Of a DNA stretch of 6,539 nt, positions 1 through 6,422 are shown piece after piece. Position 1 is the stretch's first letter, and each line of letters starts with the position of its first letter. The notes under the pieces were generated by a model that ran no database searches, was not told the origin of the DNA, and saw nothing but the letters and a program-made list of their open reading frames with translations. The position numbers were made by a program, and so were the translations under genes. The DNA comes from Oscillospiraceae bacterium (lineage in GTDB: Bacteria > Bacillota > Clostridia > Oscillospirales > Ruminococcaceae): positions 1 through 6,539 of the forward strand of contig JAFQBO010000165.1 in the NCBI GenBank assembly GCA_017416665.1, given 5' to 3'.

Positions 1-1
1 A

Positions 2-208
2 CGTGTCGGGCTTACTCAGAATAAAGAGCCAAAAAAGGTTGAAACTGATCTTGTGAAACTCATTCCGCCGGAGATTTCATCCGATTTCTGTCACAGAATT
101 GTGCAGTTCGGTCGTGATGTCTGTAAAGCAAGAAAACCGGATTGTATAAACTGTTCATGCAAGGATTTCTGTGTATATTATTCAAAAAACAAAATCAAGG
201 AGCTGTGA
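2..208 (+). CDS. nth: Endonuclease III (Nth), C-terminal fragment
   Basis: This is the 3' end of a base-excision repair enzyme. Endonuclease III is a bifunctional DNA glycosylase/AP lyase of the HhH-GPD superfamily that removes oxidised pyrimidines. The window holds 68 residues and a TGA stop; the start, the helix-hairpin-helix and the catalytic Lys/Asp lie upstream. The fragment begins RVGLTQNKEPKKVE, matching the Nth segment after the catalytic region, then shows DFCHRIVQFGRDVCKARKPDC. The last part carries the cluster-binding loop with exact C-X6-C-X2-C-X5-C spacing (Cys at fragment residues 42, 49, 52 and 58), as expected for the 4Fe-4S cluster, plus one extra Cys between the third and fourth ligands. 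The gene converges on the minus-strand operon. MutY shares the cluster but would continue into a NUDIX-like C-terminal domain, whereas this protein stops 10 residues after the last Cys, so Nth is the better call. Confidence 0.93.
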   Translation, partial: RVGLTQNKEPKKVETDLVKLIPPEISSDFCHRIVQFGRDVCKARKPDCINCSCKDFCVYYSKNKIKEL

Positions 209-228
209 AAAACAGCTCCTTTCAGTTT
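197..228 (+). terminator. Hairpin overlapping the nth stop codon
   Basis: A perfect 10-bp inverted repeat (AAGGAGCTGT at 197-206, loop GAAAA, ACAGCTCCTT at 212-221) starts within the last codons of nth and spans its TGA at 206-208. The sequence after it (TCAGTTTG) is only a weak U-tract. It could be an intrinsic terminator, a 3'-end-stabilising hairpin, or a first stop backed up by the stronger hairpin at 400-430. Confidence 0.55.
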
Positions 229-261
229 GTCGAAAAAGTCTGCATTTACAAAACTAAAAGT

Positions 262-436
262 TTCGGTCAAGCCTTTTCAAAGGCTTGCGGGGTCGAGGGG
301 CAGAGCCACTCGTCGCCGTCCGCAGACGGCGAAAAACCCCATCGGAGGCGCATTTACGAGGGGTGAATTTGAAAACAATCCAGTGGATTGTTTTCAAAGA
401 GGGGACGCTTTGCAAGAGAAAGCGTCCCCTTTCTTT
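262..436. repeat. GC-rich multi-hairpin intergenic element
   Basis: Five consecutive inverted repeats fill this gene-free stretch. (1) 268-287: 9 bp, caagccttt/aaaggcttg. (2) 294-312: 8 bp, cgaggggc/gccactcg, with one mismatch at A308. (3) 313-332: 8 bp, tcgccgtc/gacggcga, loop CGCA. (4) 368-398: 14 bp, tttgaaaacaatcc/ggattgttttcaaa, loop AGT. (5) 400-430: 12 bp. GGGGT (289-293) and ACCCC (336-340) can close a helix around hairpins 2 and 3. The core is much richer in G and C than the flanking A/T-rich sequence. I recall similar elements interspersed in Ruminococcus and related Clostridia genomes, but I could not check that here. Open frames through it (about 142-488, several overlapping on both strands) look like by-products of the structure. 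The boundaries are approximate. Confidence 0.5.
400..436. terminator. Strong rho-independent terminator-like hairpin
   Basis: A perfect 12-bp stem (AGGGGACGCTTT at 400-411 with AAAGCGTCCCCT at 419-430) encloses a 7-nt loop, GCAAGAG. On the + strand it is followed by TTCTTT, suiting termination of nth read-through. On the minus strand it is followed by CTCTTTG, so it may also stop transcripts leaving the MATE gene. It forms the right end of the multi-hairpin element and sits between convergent genes, where a bidirectional terminator is expected. Confidence 0.65.
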
Positions 437-455
437 GGTCGTACTTATATTTGCC

Positions 456-493
456 TGTCGATTTAATCGACACAAATTTCAGAATTGAAATTT
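456..493. other. Two adjacent A/T-rich hairpins downstream of the MATE gene
   Basis: Two palindromes lie one base apart. The first is TGTCGATT/AATCGACA at 456-472, nearly a perfect palindrome with a tiny loop. The second is AAATTTCA/TGAAATTT at 474-493 with loop GAAT. Neither has a U-tract on either strand, so they are not convincing terminators. They lie 23 nt beyond the MATE stop and could protect the 3' end of the operon transcript or form the outer edge of the repeat element. With the multi-hairpin element they account for most of the 222-515 gap, which otherwise holds nothing I recognise. Confidence 0.4.
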
Positions 494-515
494 CCCATAA
501 CCTTAACCAATAATT

Positions 516-1862
516 TTATATCTTCTCTTTCTTCTGTCCTCTGAGCATAAGAAAATAAAGTACAAACCCAATAACCATTGAAATATTGTCACTGAGCGGC
601 TGTGACCATACAAGCCCGTATTTTCCCACAACACTATTCATGAAAATCAAAAGCGGAATAAGAAGTATAGCCTGTCTGAACACCGACAAAAACATTGACT
701 GTTTCCATTTTCCCATTGCCTGAAAAATACTGTTGAGCATCATTACCATACACATTCCCGGTGCACACAAAATCCAGCGTTTTACAAAATCAACACCAAG
801 TGAAACCGTCTGAGCCTCGTCGATAAATACGTTTATGACAGGACTCGGGAAAAGCTCTATCAGTACTACGCAGAATACCGCATACGCAATCAGCATGATA
901 AACGATGCCTTGCACACTGCTTTGGTTCTCGAATGATTTCCTGCGGCATAGTTGTAGCCGATGAGAGGCATTATACCCTGTGTCATACCGACACTTATCT
1001 GAATAGCGATAGAACCGATCTTCTGCACTATTCCAAATGCCGCAACGTTAATATCTCCATAAGGTGACATATAATGCGTCAGAACTATATTTCCTGCACT
1101 TCCCAGCAAAATGACCAGTGCCGCAGGAAATCCGACAAGTATAACCTCCGAAACAATTTTACGGCTGAATGTAATAAATTTCGGACTGAGCGAAATCACA
1201 CTCTTTTCTCTGTTTTTATAAATTATAACAAAGAAATACAGCATGCCGATGAAATTTGAAATTGCCGTTGCAATCGCCGCACCGGTTATTCCCATATCAA
1301 GAACAAGTACCAGAATCGGGTCGAGCAAAATATTTATCACGCCGCCGAGTGCCGTTCCGATGCTTGCCTGCTTTGAATTGCCCTCTGCACGGATAAGATG
1401 TCCCATAACAAGGTTCATAACTGTCGGAATACCGCCGATAACAACCGTCCATATCAGATATGACTTCGTAAAATCGTATGTACCACTGCTCGCTCCGACT
1501 ACTGTCAGTATCGGTTTCATAAAAACAAACAACGCTAGCGAGTAAATTATCGTAACCAGTATTGCACCGTAAAAACCAAACGCCGATGCCTTTTTCGCCT
1601 GCTCCGGCTTGTTCATGCCGAGAGAACGTGAAATAAGGCTGTTTGCACCTATTCCCATTAGATTTGCAACCGCAACAAGCAGCATAAAAATCGGAAAACT
1701 CAGCGTAAGTGCCGCAATCTGATTCGGATCGTTTGTCTGTCCTACAAAAAAAGTGTCAGCCAGATTATAAATGAGTGTAACCATCTGGCTTAAAACGGTC
1801 GGCACGACAAATTTTGATATTGATTTGAGTATCGGTGCCGACTCAAAGTATTTTTTGTCCAT
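516..1862 (-). CDS. MATE family efflux transporter (MepA/DinF-like)
   Basis: This is an inner-membrane antiporter of the MATE (multidrug and toxic compound extrusion) family, which exports cationic drugs or metabolites using Na+ or H+ gradients; the substrate cannot be predicted. The 448 residues match the usual size and contain about 12 hydrophobic segments in two similar halves. Family-like motifs are NLADTFFVGQ (33-42) in the first membrane segment, GIGANSLISRSLG (70-82), GGVINILLDPIL (173-184), and in the second half TQGIMPLIGYNYAAGN (294-309) and FQAMGK (380-385). The short charged tail RGQKKEKI is probably cytoplasmic. The ATG at 1862 starts a typical MATE N-terminus; an AAAGGA element lies upstream but rather far away (about 14 nt). 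It is the last gene of the train, 27 nt after the SRPBCC gene, and nothing nearby indicates its substrate. Confidence 0.93.
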   Translation of the reverse strand: MDKKYFESAPILKSISKFVVPTVLSQMVTLIYNLADTFFVGQTNDPNQIAALTLSFPIFMLLVAVANLMGIGANSLISRSLGMNKPEQAKKASAFGFYGAILVTIIYSLALFVFMKPILTVVGASSGTYDFTKSYLIWTVVIGGIPTVMNLVMGHLIRAEGNSKQASIGTALGGVINILLDPILVLVLDMGITGAAIATAISNFIGMLYFFVIIYKNREKSVISLSPKFITFSRKIVSEVILVGFPAALVILLGSAGNIVLTHYMSPYGDINVAAFGIVQKIGSIAIQISVGMTQGIMPLIGYNYAAGNHSRTKAVCKASFIMLIAYAVFCVVLIELFPSPVINVFIDEAQTVSLGVDFVKRWILCAPGMCMVMMLNSIFQAMGKWKQSMFLSVFRQAILLIPLLIFMNSVVGKYGLVWSQPLSDNISMVIGFVLYFLMLRGQKKEKI

Positions 1863-1865
1863 TTG

Positions 1866-1883
1866 TTTTTCACTGTCCTTTAA
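1866..1883 (-). repeat. 18-nt direct repeat, copy A (upstream of the MATE gene)
   Basis: On the minus strand this reads TTAAAGGACAGTGAAAAA. It differs at one position from copy B at 2306-2323, and the two copies flank the SRPBCC gene. It contains the only candidate Shine-Dalgarno core for the MATE gene. Confidence 0.6.
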
Positions 1884-1888
1884 TGCAT

Positions 1889-1920
1889 ATTATAAAGCTT
1901 TTTTTAAATCTGAAATAAAC
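1889..1920 (-). promoter_or_regulatory. Possible weak promoter for the MATE gene
   Basis: A perfect -10 hexamer, TATAAT (minus strand, 1894-1889), overlaps the TAA of the SRPBCC gene. No good -35 sits at 17-19 nt; the best matches are A/T-rich TATTTC or TTATTT. A start here would leave a leader of only about 20 nt before the MATE ATG. In such A/T-rich DNA the -10 could be chance. Confidence 0.25.
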
Positions 1921-2279
1921 TGAGCCTGTTGCTTTTTAAGATAACCTTTCAGAAAAGGTTTCATAAAAATTTTTTTTGCAAAAACTTCTTCGGTAAAATC
2001 TATTTCAGTTTTATTCCCCTTCTGTTTAAAAATCCCCGTCCAGTGACCATTTATATTATCATTGTCTATATCAAATTCCCAACGTTTATATTGCTCGGAT
2101 ATTGTTACTGAAAATTTTGTTGAAAAGCCATTTTTTGCATATTCAATAAACTGTTTGTCATTCACAATTTCTGTACGACTCAAATCACTTCGCCATGAAT
2201 ATTTATCAACCGAAGTAACTATTTCCCATACTTTTTCTATGTTACAGTCTATCTCTGCTTTTATATTTGATACTGCCAA
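1890..2279 (-). CDS. SRPBCC-fold (START/polyketide cyclase-like) protein, TTG start
   Basis: A 129-residue cytoplasmic protein with no signal peptide or membrane segment. It resembles the SRPBCC superfamily (helix-grip fold, hydrophobic-ligand cavity): an N-terminal strand VSNIKAEIDC (3-12), then the typical NIEKVWEIVTSVDKYSWRSD (13-32), central strands around FIEYAKNGFSTKFSVTISE, WEFDIDNDNINGHWTGIFKQ (67-86), ending in a long basic C-terminal helix (about 105-127). Ligand and role are unknown. The start is a TTG at 2277-2279, preceded by AGAGGGTGAG with the core about 7 nt away. An in-frame TGA lies just upstream and no ATG is available at the right place, and the MAVSNIKA start fits the family N-terminus. 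Use of TTG suggests modest expression. It lies 55 nt after the helicase-loader gene and is bracketed by 18-nt direct repeats. Confidence 0.82.
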   Translation of the reverse strand: MAVSNIKAEIDCNIEKVWEIVTSVDKYSWRSDLSRTEIVNDKQFIEYAKNGFSTKFSVTISEQYKRWEFDIDNDNINGHWTGIFKQKGNKTEIDFTEEVFAKKIFMKPFLKGYLKKQQAQFISDLKKAL

Positions 2280-2305
2280 AAACTCACCCTCTAATCATCT
2301 GTGTT

Positions 2306-2323
2306 TTTTTCATTGTCCTTTAA
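2306..2323 (-). repeat. 18-nt direct repeat, copy B (upstream of the SRPBCC gene)
   Basis: On the minus strand this reads TTAAAGGACAATGAAAAA, identical to copy A (1866-1883) except A for G at one position, and 440 bp from it. Unlike copy A, it is not the obvious ribosome binding site of its downstream gene, because AGAGGG at 2292-2287 lies nearer the TTG start. Confidence 0.6.
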
Positions 2324-2334
2324 AATTGATTTAT

Positions 2335-3324
2335 TTACTTTTTCATTTCTCTTTTAATAAGTCTTATATCCTCACCAACAAATTCATAGCTTTCGTATGT
2401 TGCAAAAAGTCTTGAAATAATTCTTTCATCATACTTTTTAAGCATTTCTTCATGATTTAAATTTGTACTGATTATCGTCGGAAGTCCTTTATTAATTCTT
2501 GTATTTATTATATTATATATGGTTGAAATATAAAAAGGCTTTGTGTATTCAGTACCAAGATCATCAAGTATAAGAAGATCAGCAGATAAAAGCTGACCGA
2601 GCGTATCACTGTCATCGGAAGCTTTTCCGAAATGTTCCTTTTCAATCTTATTTAAATAATTAAGTGCAGAATCATACAAAACGCCATACCCTTTTTTTAA
2701 AACCTCGTTGGCAATAGCCAGTGAAAGATGTGTTTTTCCAAGACCGGTACGTCCGAACATAAGAATGTTCTCCGACAACAACGGATTAAATTCCTCTGCA
2801 TATTTTTTACACTGCTGATAGGTATTTCTCATTCTGTTTCTTTTACGCTCGGTGTCCATCATATCTGTGCCACGGTAAAGGTTTATATCGAAAGTATCGA
2901 AACTGCAAAGATTAATTTGCGAATTTTTGTTCATTTCCTTAGCAGTCATTTTAGCAATAAGATTTTCAAGACATCTGCATCTTCTACCGTTTACAAAGCC
3001 AGTGTCAAAGCAAATGTCACATGAATATTTTATTGCAAGATAGTCCTCAGGATAACCGTTTTCAACCAGCAGACGCTTTATAAGAAACTGAGCCTCTTGA
3101 TTTCTGTCTTTAAGTTCCTGCAATTTTTCATCTACATTTTCACCGCTTTTCATAATTGCTACGATATTCATACCTGTTCTGGCAAGCTGTGAATTTATTT
3201 CTGCAATTTCAGGAATATTTTTGTCAATTTCCTGAAAATGAAGATCATTTTCAGCCTTTGCCATATTTCGTCTGTTTTTTATTTCGGCAAGTGCCATGCT
3301 TAAAATATATTTTTTATCTGTCAT
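2335..3324 (-). CDS. DnaI/DnaC-type AAA+ helicase loader ATPase
   Basis: A 329-residue cytoplasmic AAA+ ATPase of the DnaC/DnaI/IstB group, which loads the replicative helicase hexamer at origins or restart sites. The N-terminal third (1-100) is helical and charged, likely coiled-coil. A cysteine cluster follows, C102-X2-C105 and C116-X-C118, like the metal-binding region known in DnaI-type loaders. The ATPase domain shows Walker A GRTGLGKTH (191-199), Walker B DLLILDDLG (249-257), a sensor-1-like TIISTN (283-288), and arginine-finger candidates in ERIISRL (300-306). Two starts are possible: a TTG at 3330 with GGAG only 1 nt away, or an ATG at 3324 with GGAG at 7 nt. I chose the ATG. That places the start 2 nt after the stop of the DnaD-like gene, so translation is probably coupled. 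This pairing resembles dnaB-dnaI of Bacillus subtilis. An IstB transposition helper is unlikely because no istA or IS ends are present. Confidence 0.88.
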   Translation of the reverse strand: MTDKKYILSMALAEIKNRRNMAKAENDLHFQEIDKNIPEIAEINSQLARTGMNIVAIMKSGENVDEKLQELKDRNQEAQFLIKRLLVENGYPEDYLAIKYSCDICFDTGFVNGRRCRCLENLIAKMTAKEMNKNSQINLCSFDTFDINLYRGTDMMDTERKRNRMRNTYQQCKKYAEEFNPLLSENILMFGRTGLGKTHLSLAIANEVLKKGYGVLYDSALNYLNKIEKEHFGKASDDSDTLGQLLSADLLILDDLGTEYTKPFYISTIYNIINTRINKGLPTIISTNLNHEEMLKKYDERIISRLFATYESYEFVGEDIRLIKREMKK

Positions 3325-3326
3325 AA

Positions 3327-4286
3327 TCAATCTCCAAAATTATTTACCAGTGCCTTATATCGCTCAAGGTCAAACGAATAATCTTTCTGCTCATCACTGT
3401 CAGGCTTTTTGTAGCTGTCAATCTGTGACCTGGTTAAAAGTCCCTGTGAATACCAGTTTTCAAGTATCTTGTTGATATACGGAAAATTGACCTTATCAAT
3501 ATTTTCAATGGTTTTTTCGCAGGCATATTCAATAAGCTCAAGACTGTAGCCCTTCTGTTTCCAGTCATCAATAAAGCCCTGCTGTTTTGATGTTGGCTTT
3601 CTGTCCATACCGAAAATCTTCATTATCTTATTGTTAAAGCTCTGTTTTTCCTCAAGACGTTTTATCTCCGACTGTGCAAGGTCAAGTGTGTTTATTTCAC
3701 GTTCTGCCCAGTCCGCCGCCACTGTTTCTATGTACTTGATGTTACTCTTGTCTGCTGAAATACAAAACGTTGCAAGCATCAGAATTACTTCCGTTGAAAG
3801 TCCGAGATAGTCATGAATCCATATAAGACCACGCTGTTCGGTATGTGTAAGCGGACGTGCAAAAGCCTGTTCGGACATGACAAACAGACATTTTACATCT
3901 TCTGAATTTTCCACTCTTTCCGCAATTTCAGACGGATTTATGTTGTAATCAGCTCTCTCCTGACGCACGGTTTTTTTCTGAGGTTCAGCCTTTGGAGTGG
4001 TTTCGGTCACTACAGGCTTTTCTGTTTTTGCCGGTGCAGGCGATGGAGTGGTTTTCGGAAAAACGTTTGCGTTTTCCCAGAAAACAAAAGCCTCCTCCAC
4101 CTGATTTTCAGATATGTTGAGAGCGTTTGCAATACCCGAAGAAGAAAGCGTTTCATTGGCATTTCTCAGCACATAAAGCAAAACCTTTATGGCAGACTCA
4201 CTTGCAAGCTTTATATAGTTGTCCACCACAGTATTGGGTACGGCAAAAATACCGCCGATTATTCCCGCATTGAGAAAGTATTCCAT
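3327..4286 (-). CDS. DnaD/DnaB-type primosome protein (DnaD-domain)
   Basis: A 319-residue replication-initiation/restart protein of the DnaD/DnaB (Firmicutes) family, which remodels DNA and recruits the helicase loader. Residues 1-75 look like a winged-helix domain (ESAIKVLLYVLRNANETLSSSGIANALNI and onward). A Pro/Thr/Lys-rich, low-complexity linker covers about 78-108. Two DnaD-like C-terminal (DDBH2) modules follow. The first (about 130-200) ends in YIETVAADW (185-193). The second (about 225-282) ends in YINKILENW (270-278), the Y-[I/V]-x-x-[I/V]-L-x-x-W type signature that characterises the family. The tail (290-319) is charged. The ATG at 4286 has GAGG 6 nt upstream (4296-4293), just after the recN stop, giving a 10-nt gap. 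The loader gene follows after 2 nt, supporting a shared primosome role. Whether it is the DnaD or DnaB equivalent cannot be settled; two tandem modules recall some clostridial and phage members. Confidence 0.88.
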   Translation of the reverse strand: MEYFLNAGIIGGIFAVPNTVVDNYIKLASESAIKVLLYVLRNANETLSSSGIANALNISENQVEEAFVFWENANVFPKTTPSPAPAKTEKPVVTETTPKAEPQKKTVRQERADYNINPSEIAERVENSEDVKCLFVMSEQAFARPLTHTEQRGLIWIHDYLGLSTEVILMLATFCISADKSNIKYIETVAADWAEREINTLDLAQSEIKRLEEKQSFNNKIMKIFGMDRKPTSKQQGFIDDWKQKGYSLELIEYACEKTIENIDKVNFPYINKILENWYSQGLLTRSQIDSYKKPDSDEQKDYSFDLERYKALVNNFGD

Positions 4287-4296
4287 TTTTTACCTC

Positions 4297-5964
4297 TTAT
4301 ATTTCTGCGGCTTTTCTGAGTTCTTCCTCTGCACTTCTGAGAATAAGTTCACTCGGATTTTCGCCGCCCATAATTCTTGCTATCTCATTTATTCTTCCAT
4401 CGTTGTCAAGGAACGTAACACTGGTTGACGTTCTTTCGTCGATGGTTTTCTTTTCAATCAGCAGATGACTGTCTGCCATAACCGCAAGCTGTGAAAGATG
4501 GGTTACGCATAAAACCTGTCTGATTTTACTGATATGTCTGATTTTTATACCGATTTTCTGTGCCGCTCTTCCGCTTACACCCGTATCAATTTCGTCAAAA
4601 ATCATAGTCGGCACGGAATCCTTGTCAGCAATTACACTTTTAAGTGCAAGCATAATTCGTGAAAGTTCACCGCCTGATGCAATCTTCGCAATCGGCTTTG
4701 CGGTTTCGCCCTTATTTGCCGAAATCAGAAACTCTATATTATCCATGCCGTTTACGGTAAGCTTACCCGTTTCATGACGTACCTCAATCAGTACGTCAGG
4801 CATATCAAGAAATTTCAACTGCTCTGTAACCTGATTCACAAAATCTTCAGCGATTTTACTTCTGTGTGCCGAAAGGAGCTTTGCCTTATCTGTAACACGA
4901 TGCAGAAGCTCGTCCTTTTGTTCACAAAGTTTTTTCAGATCGTCATCTGAAAAATCAATTTCAGAAAGTTCCTGTTTACTGTCTCTGTAAAGCTTCAGCT
5001 GTTCTGGATAATCACAGTTGTATTTTCTCTGAAAGGAATTGAAAAGAGCATATCTTGAGCAGACATATTCAACACGTCCTTCATCAATATCAAAGCTGTC
5101 ATAAACTCCTGAAATTTCATCTGCAATATCCGAAAGTTCAATTTTCACAGCACACATACGTTCATAAAGAGTATTGATTTCCTCGGAGCAGTCTGTAATA
5201 TCAGAAAGAGTGTTTTCGGATTTTGACAGCATATCCAGAACGTTTGTTTCATTCTCACTGCTTAAAATATGTCCTACCGATGAAAGAGCATTGAGGATGC
5301 TGTCCATATTTCTTATCTGTTTGTATTCGGTTTCAAGCTCGGCATATTCTTCCTCAGACATATCAAGTACCTTCAGATCATCAATGCGTGACTTTAAAAG
5401 TGCTGTTTTTTCCTTTACCTCAAAACGAGCCTTTTTAACCGCACCGATTTTTTTTGCCAGTGACTGAAGCTCCTTGAAATCCGCCTTATAGTCCTCAATG
5501 AGAGGCTGTGAGTTTCCGAAACTGTCAAGTACATTTATGTGCTGTTCAGGAGAAAGCAGTATCTGATTATCATGCTGACCGTGAATAGTAACAAGCAGTT
5601 CACCTATTTCTTTAAGCGTTGAAACCGATGCCGCTCTTGAGTTTATTCTTGCACTGTTTTTACCGTCCGAATTGATTTCACGGGTTATTGAAATTTCGTC
5701 ATTTTCATATGAAATGCCGAGGTCATCAAGGCGTTCCTTTACAATTCCGTCCAGATCGGAAAAAATAGCGGTAATAACCGCTTTTTTGCAACCGTTTCTG
5801 ACAATATCCTTTGTAACTCTCTGTCCAAGAACGGCGTTTATTCCATTAATCAGAATCGACTTACCTGCACCGGTTTCACCTGTAAAAACATTGAAATTCT
5901 CGGAAAAAGGGATAACAGCTTTTTCAATGACAGCTAAGTTTTCAATATAAAGCTCTTTAAGCAT
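4297..5964 (-). CDS. recN: DNA repair protein RecN
   Basis: An SMC-like cytoplasmic ATPase recruited early to double-strand breaks, where it tethers or organises broken DNA for recombination. Its 555 residues match the normal RecN length. The N-terminal half-ATPase has LYIENLAVIEKAVIPF, a Walker A GETGAGKS (29-36) and a Q-loop-like IHGQHDNQ (127-134). A helical coiled-coil arm covers roughly 155-375. The C-terminal half has the ABC signature SGGELSR (430-436), Walker B TMIFDEID (453-460) followed by TGVSGRAAQKIG, and the H-loop VTHLSQLA with His489. All key residues are present and there is no sign of degeneration. The ATG at 5964 lies 3 nt after the argR stop; GGGGGT formed by the last argR codons is the only purine-rich element, so translational coupling to argR is likely. 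The argR-recN order is conserved in many Firmicutes, for example ahrC-recN in Bacillus subtilis. I see no LexA-type operator next to it, as expected for an internal gene. Confidence 0.97.
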   Translation of the reverse strand: MLKELYIENLAVIEKAVIPFSENFNVFTGETGAGKSILINGINAVLGQRVTKDIVRNGCKKAVITAIFSDLDGIVKERLDDLGISYENDEISITREINSDGKNSARINSRAASVSTLKEIGELLVTIHGQHDNQILLSPEQHINVLDSFGNSQPLIEDYKADFKELQSLAKKIGAVKKARFEVKEKTALLKSRIDDLKVLDMSEEEYAELETEYKQIRNMDSILNALSSVGHILSSENETNVLDMLSKSENTLSDITDCSEEINTLYERMCAVKIELSDIADEISGVYDSFDIDEGRVEYVCSRYALFNSFQRKYNCDYPEQLKLYRDSKQELSEIDFSDDDLKKLCEQKDELLHRVTDKAKLLSAHRSKIAEDFVNQVTEQLKFLDMPDVLIEVRHETGKLTVNGMDNIEFLISANKGETAKPIAKIASGGELSRIMLALKSVIADKDSVPTMIFDEIDTGVSGRAAQKIGIKIRHISKIRQVLCVTHLSQLAVMADSHLLIEKKTIDERTSTSVTFLDNDGRINEIARIMGGENPSELILRSAEEELRKAAEI

Positions 5965-5967
5965 AGT

Positions 5968-6402
5968 TTACCCCCAAATCATTTCCCTGAATTTTTTTAC
6001 AAGCTCTGCCGCATCATTTTCGGTTCTCATTAACGCAAATATTGTATCATCACCTGCAATAGTGCCGATAATATTTTTGTAATCCATAGAGTCAAGTGCC
6101 GCACACGCCGCCTGTGCCATACCGTTATGGCATTTAAGTACAACTGTATTTATCGCATAATCCACATTTACAATCGAATCCACAAAAAAGTTCTGTCTTG
6201 AACTTTCTTCCGGAACTTCATATCTGTAAACACCGTTTTTACCTGCTCTTTTGATAAGCTTAAGTTCCTTTATATCTCTTGAAACGGTTGCCTGTGTTAC
6301 CTTAAAGCCGTACTCAAGCAAAAGATTCTGCAGCATTTCCTGAGTTTCAACATCATGAAGTTTTATTATGTCAAGAATTTTGTATTGTCTTTTGTTTTTC
6401 AT
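5968..6402 (-). CDS. argR: Arginine repressor ArgR/AhrC
   Basis: A transcriptional regulator that forms hexamers with L-arginine, represses arginine biosynthesis and in some species activates catabolism. Its 144 residues are near the usual 150. The N-terminal winged-helix domain (about 1-68) contains the family's recognition segment TQATVSRDIKEL (36-47) followed by the wing KLIKRAGKNGVYRYEVP. The C-terminal oligomerisation/effector domain (about 73-144) holds GTIAGDDTIF (113-122), whose acidic pair binds arginine in ArgR proteins. The ATG at 6402 follows AAAGGAG at a rather long 12-nt spacing; no better start exists nearby. It lies 20 nt after nadK and 3 nt before recN. A sigma-A-like promoter inside nadK probably gives it independent expression, possibly autoregulated. 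No arginine biosynthesis genes are in the window, so it acts on distant targets. Confidence 0.96.
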   Translation of the reverse strand: MKNKRQYKILDIIKLHDVETQEMLQNLLLEYGFKVTQATVSRDIKELKLIKRAGKNGVYRYEVPEESSRQNFFVDSIVNVDYAINTVVLKCHNGMAQAACAALDSMDYKNIIGTIAGDDTIFALMRTENDAAELVKKFREMIWG

Positions 6403-6422
6403 AAATTTAAGGTACTCCTTTT

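Noticed and set aside
142..488. Several overlapping open frames of 67-79 codons on both strands
   Set aside because: They lie in and around the hairpin-rich element and overlap one another, and none resembles a protein family. The + strand frame beginning at 142 overlaps the real nth reading frame. They are best explained as translated structure of the repeat.
262..500. CRISPR array or toxin-antitoxin locus in the intergenic region
   Set aside because: The repeats are inverted pairs, not equally spaced direct repeats with unique spacers. No cas genes are near, and no small protein pair is supported.
1074..1545. Plus-strand open frames opposite the MATE gene
   Set aside because: They are antisense shadows of a well-supported membrane protein gene and show no family features.
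2284..2313. Nine-codon mini-ORF (MKKTQMIRG) ending 4 nt before the SRPBCC TTG start, a possible leader peptide
   Set aside because: AAAGG is only about 3 nt from its ATG, too close for good initiation, and it has no regulatory codon run or terminator/antiterminator pair. It looks like chance in an A-rich leader.
2335..3324. IstB-type transposition helper of an IS21 element
   Set aside because: The ATPase is related, but no istA-like transposase or IS end repeats are present. The gene is coupled to a DnaD-domain gene and carries the Cys-rich N-terminal region of helicase loaders.
3325..3330. TTG at 3330 as start of the helicase-loader gene
   Set aside because: Its distance to GGAG is only 1 nt, whereas the in-frame ATG two codons later has an ideal 7-nt spacing.
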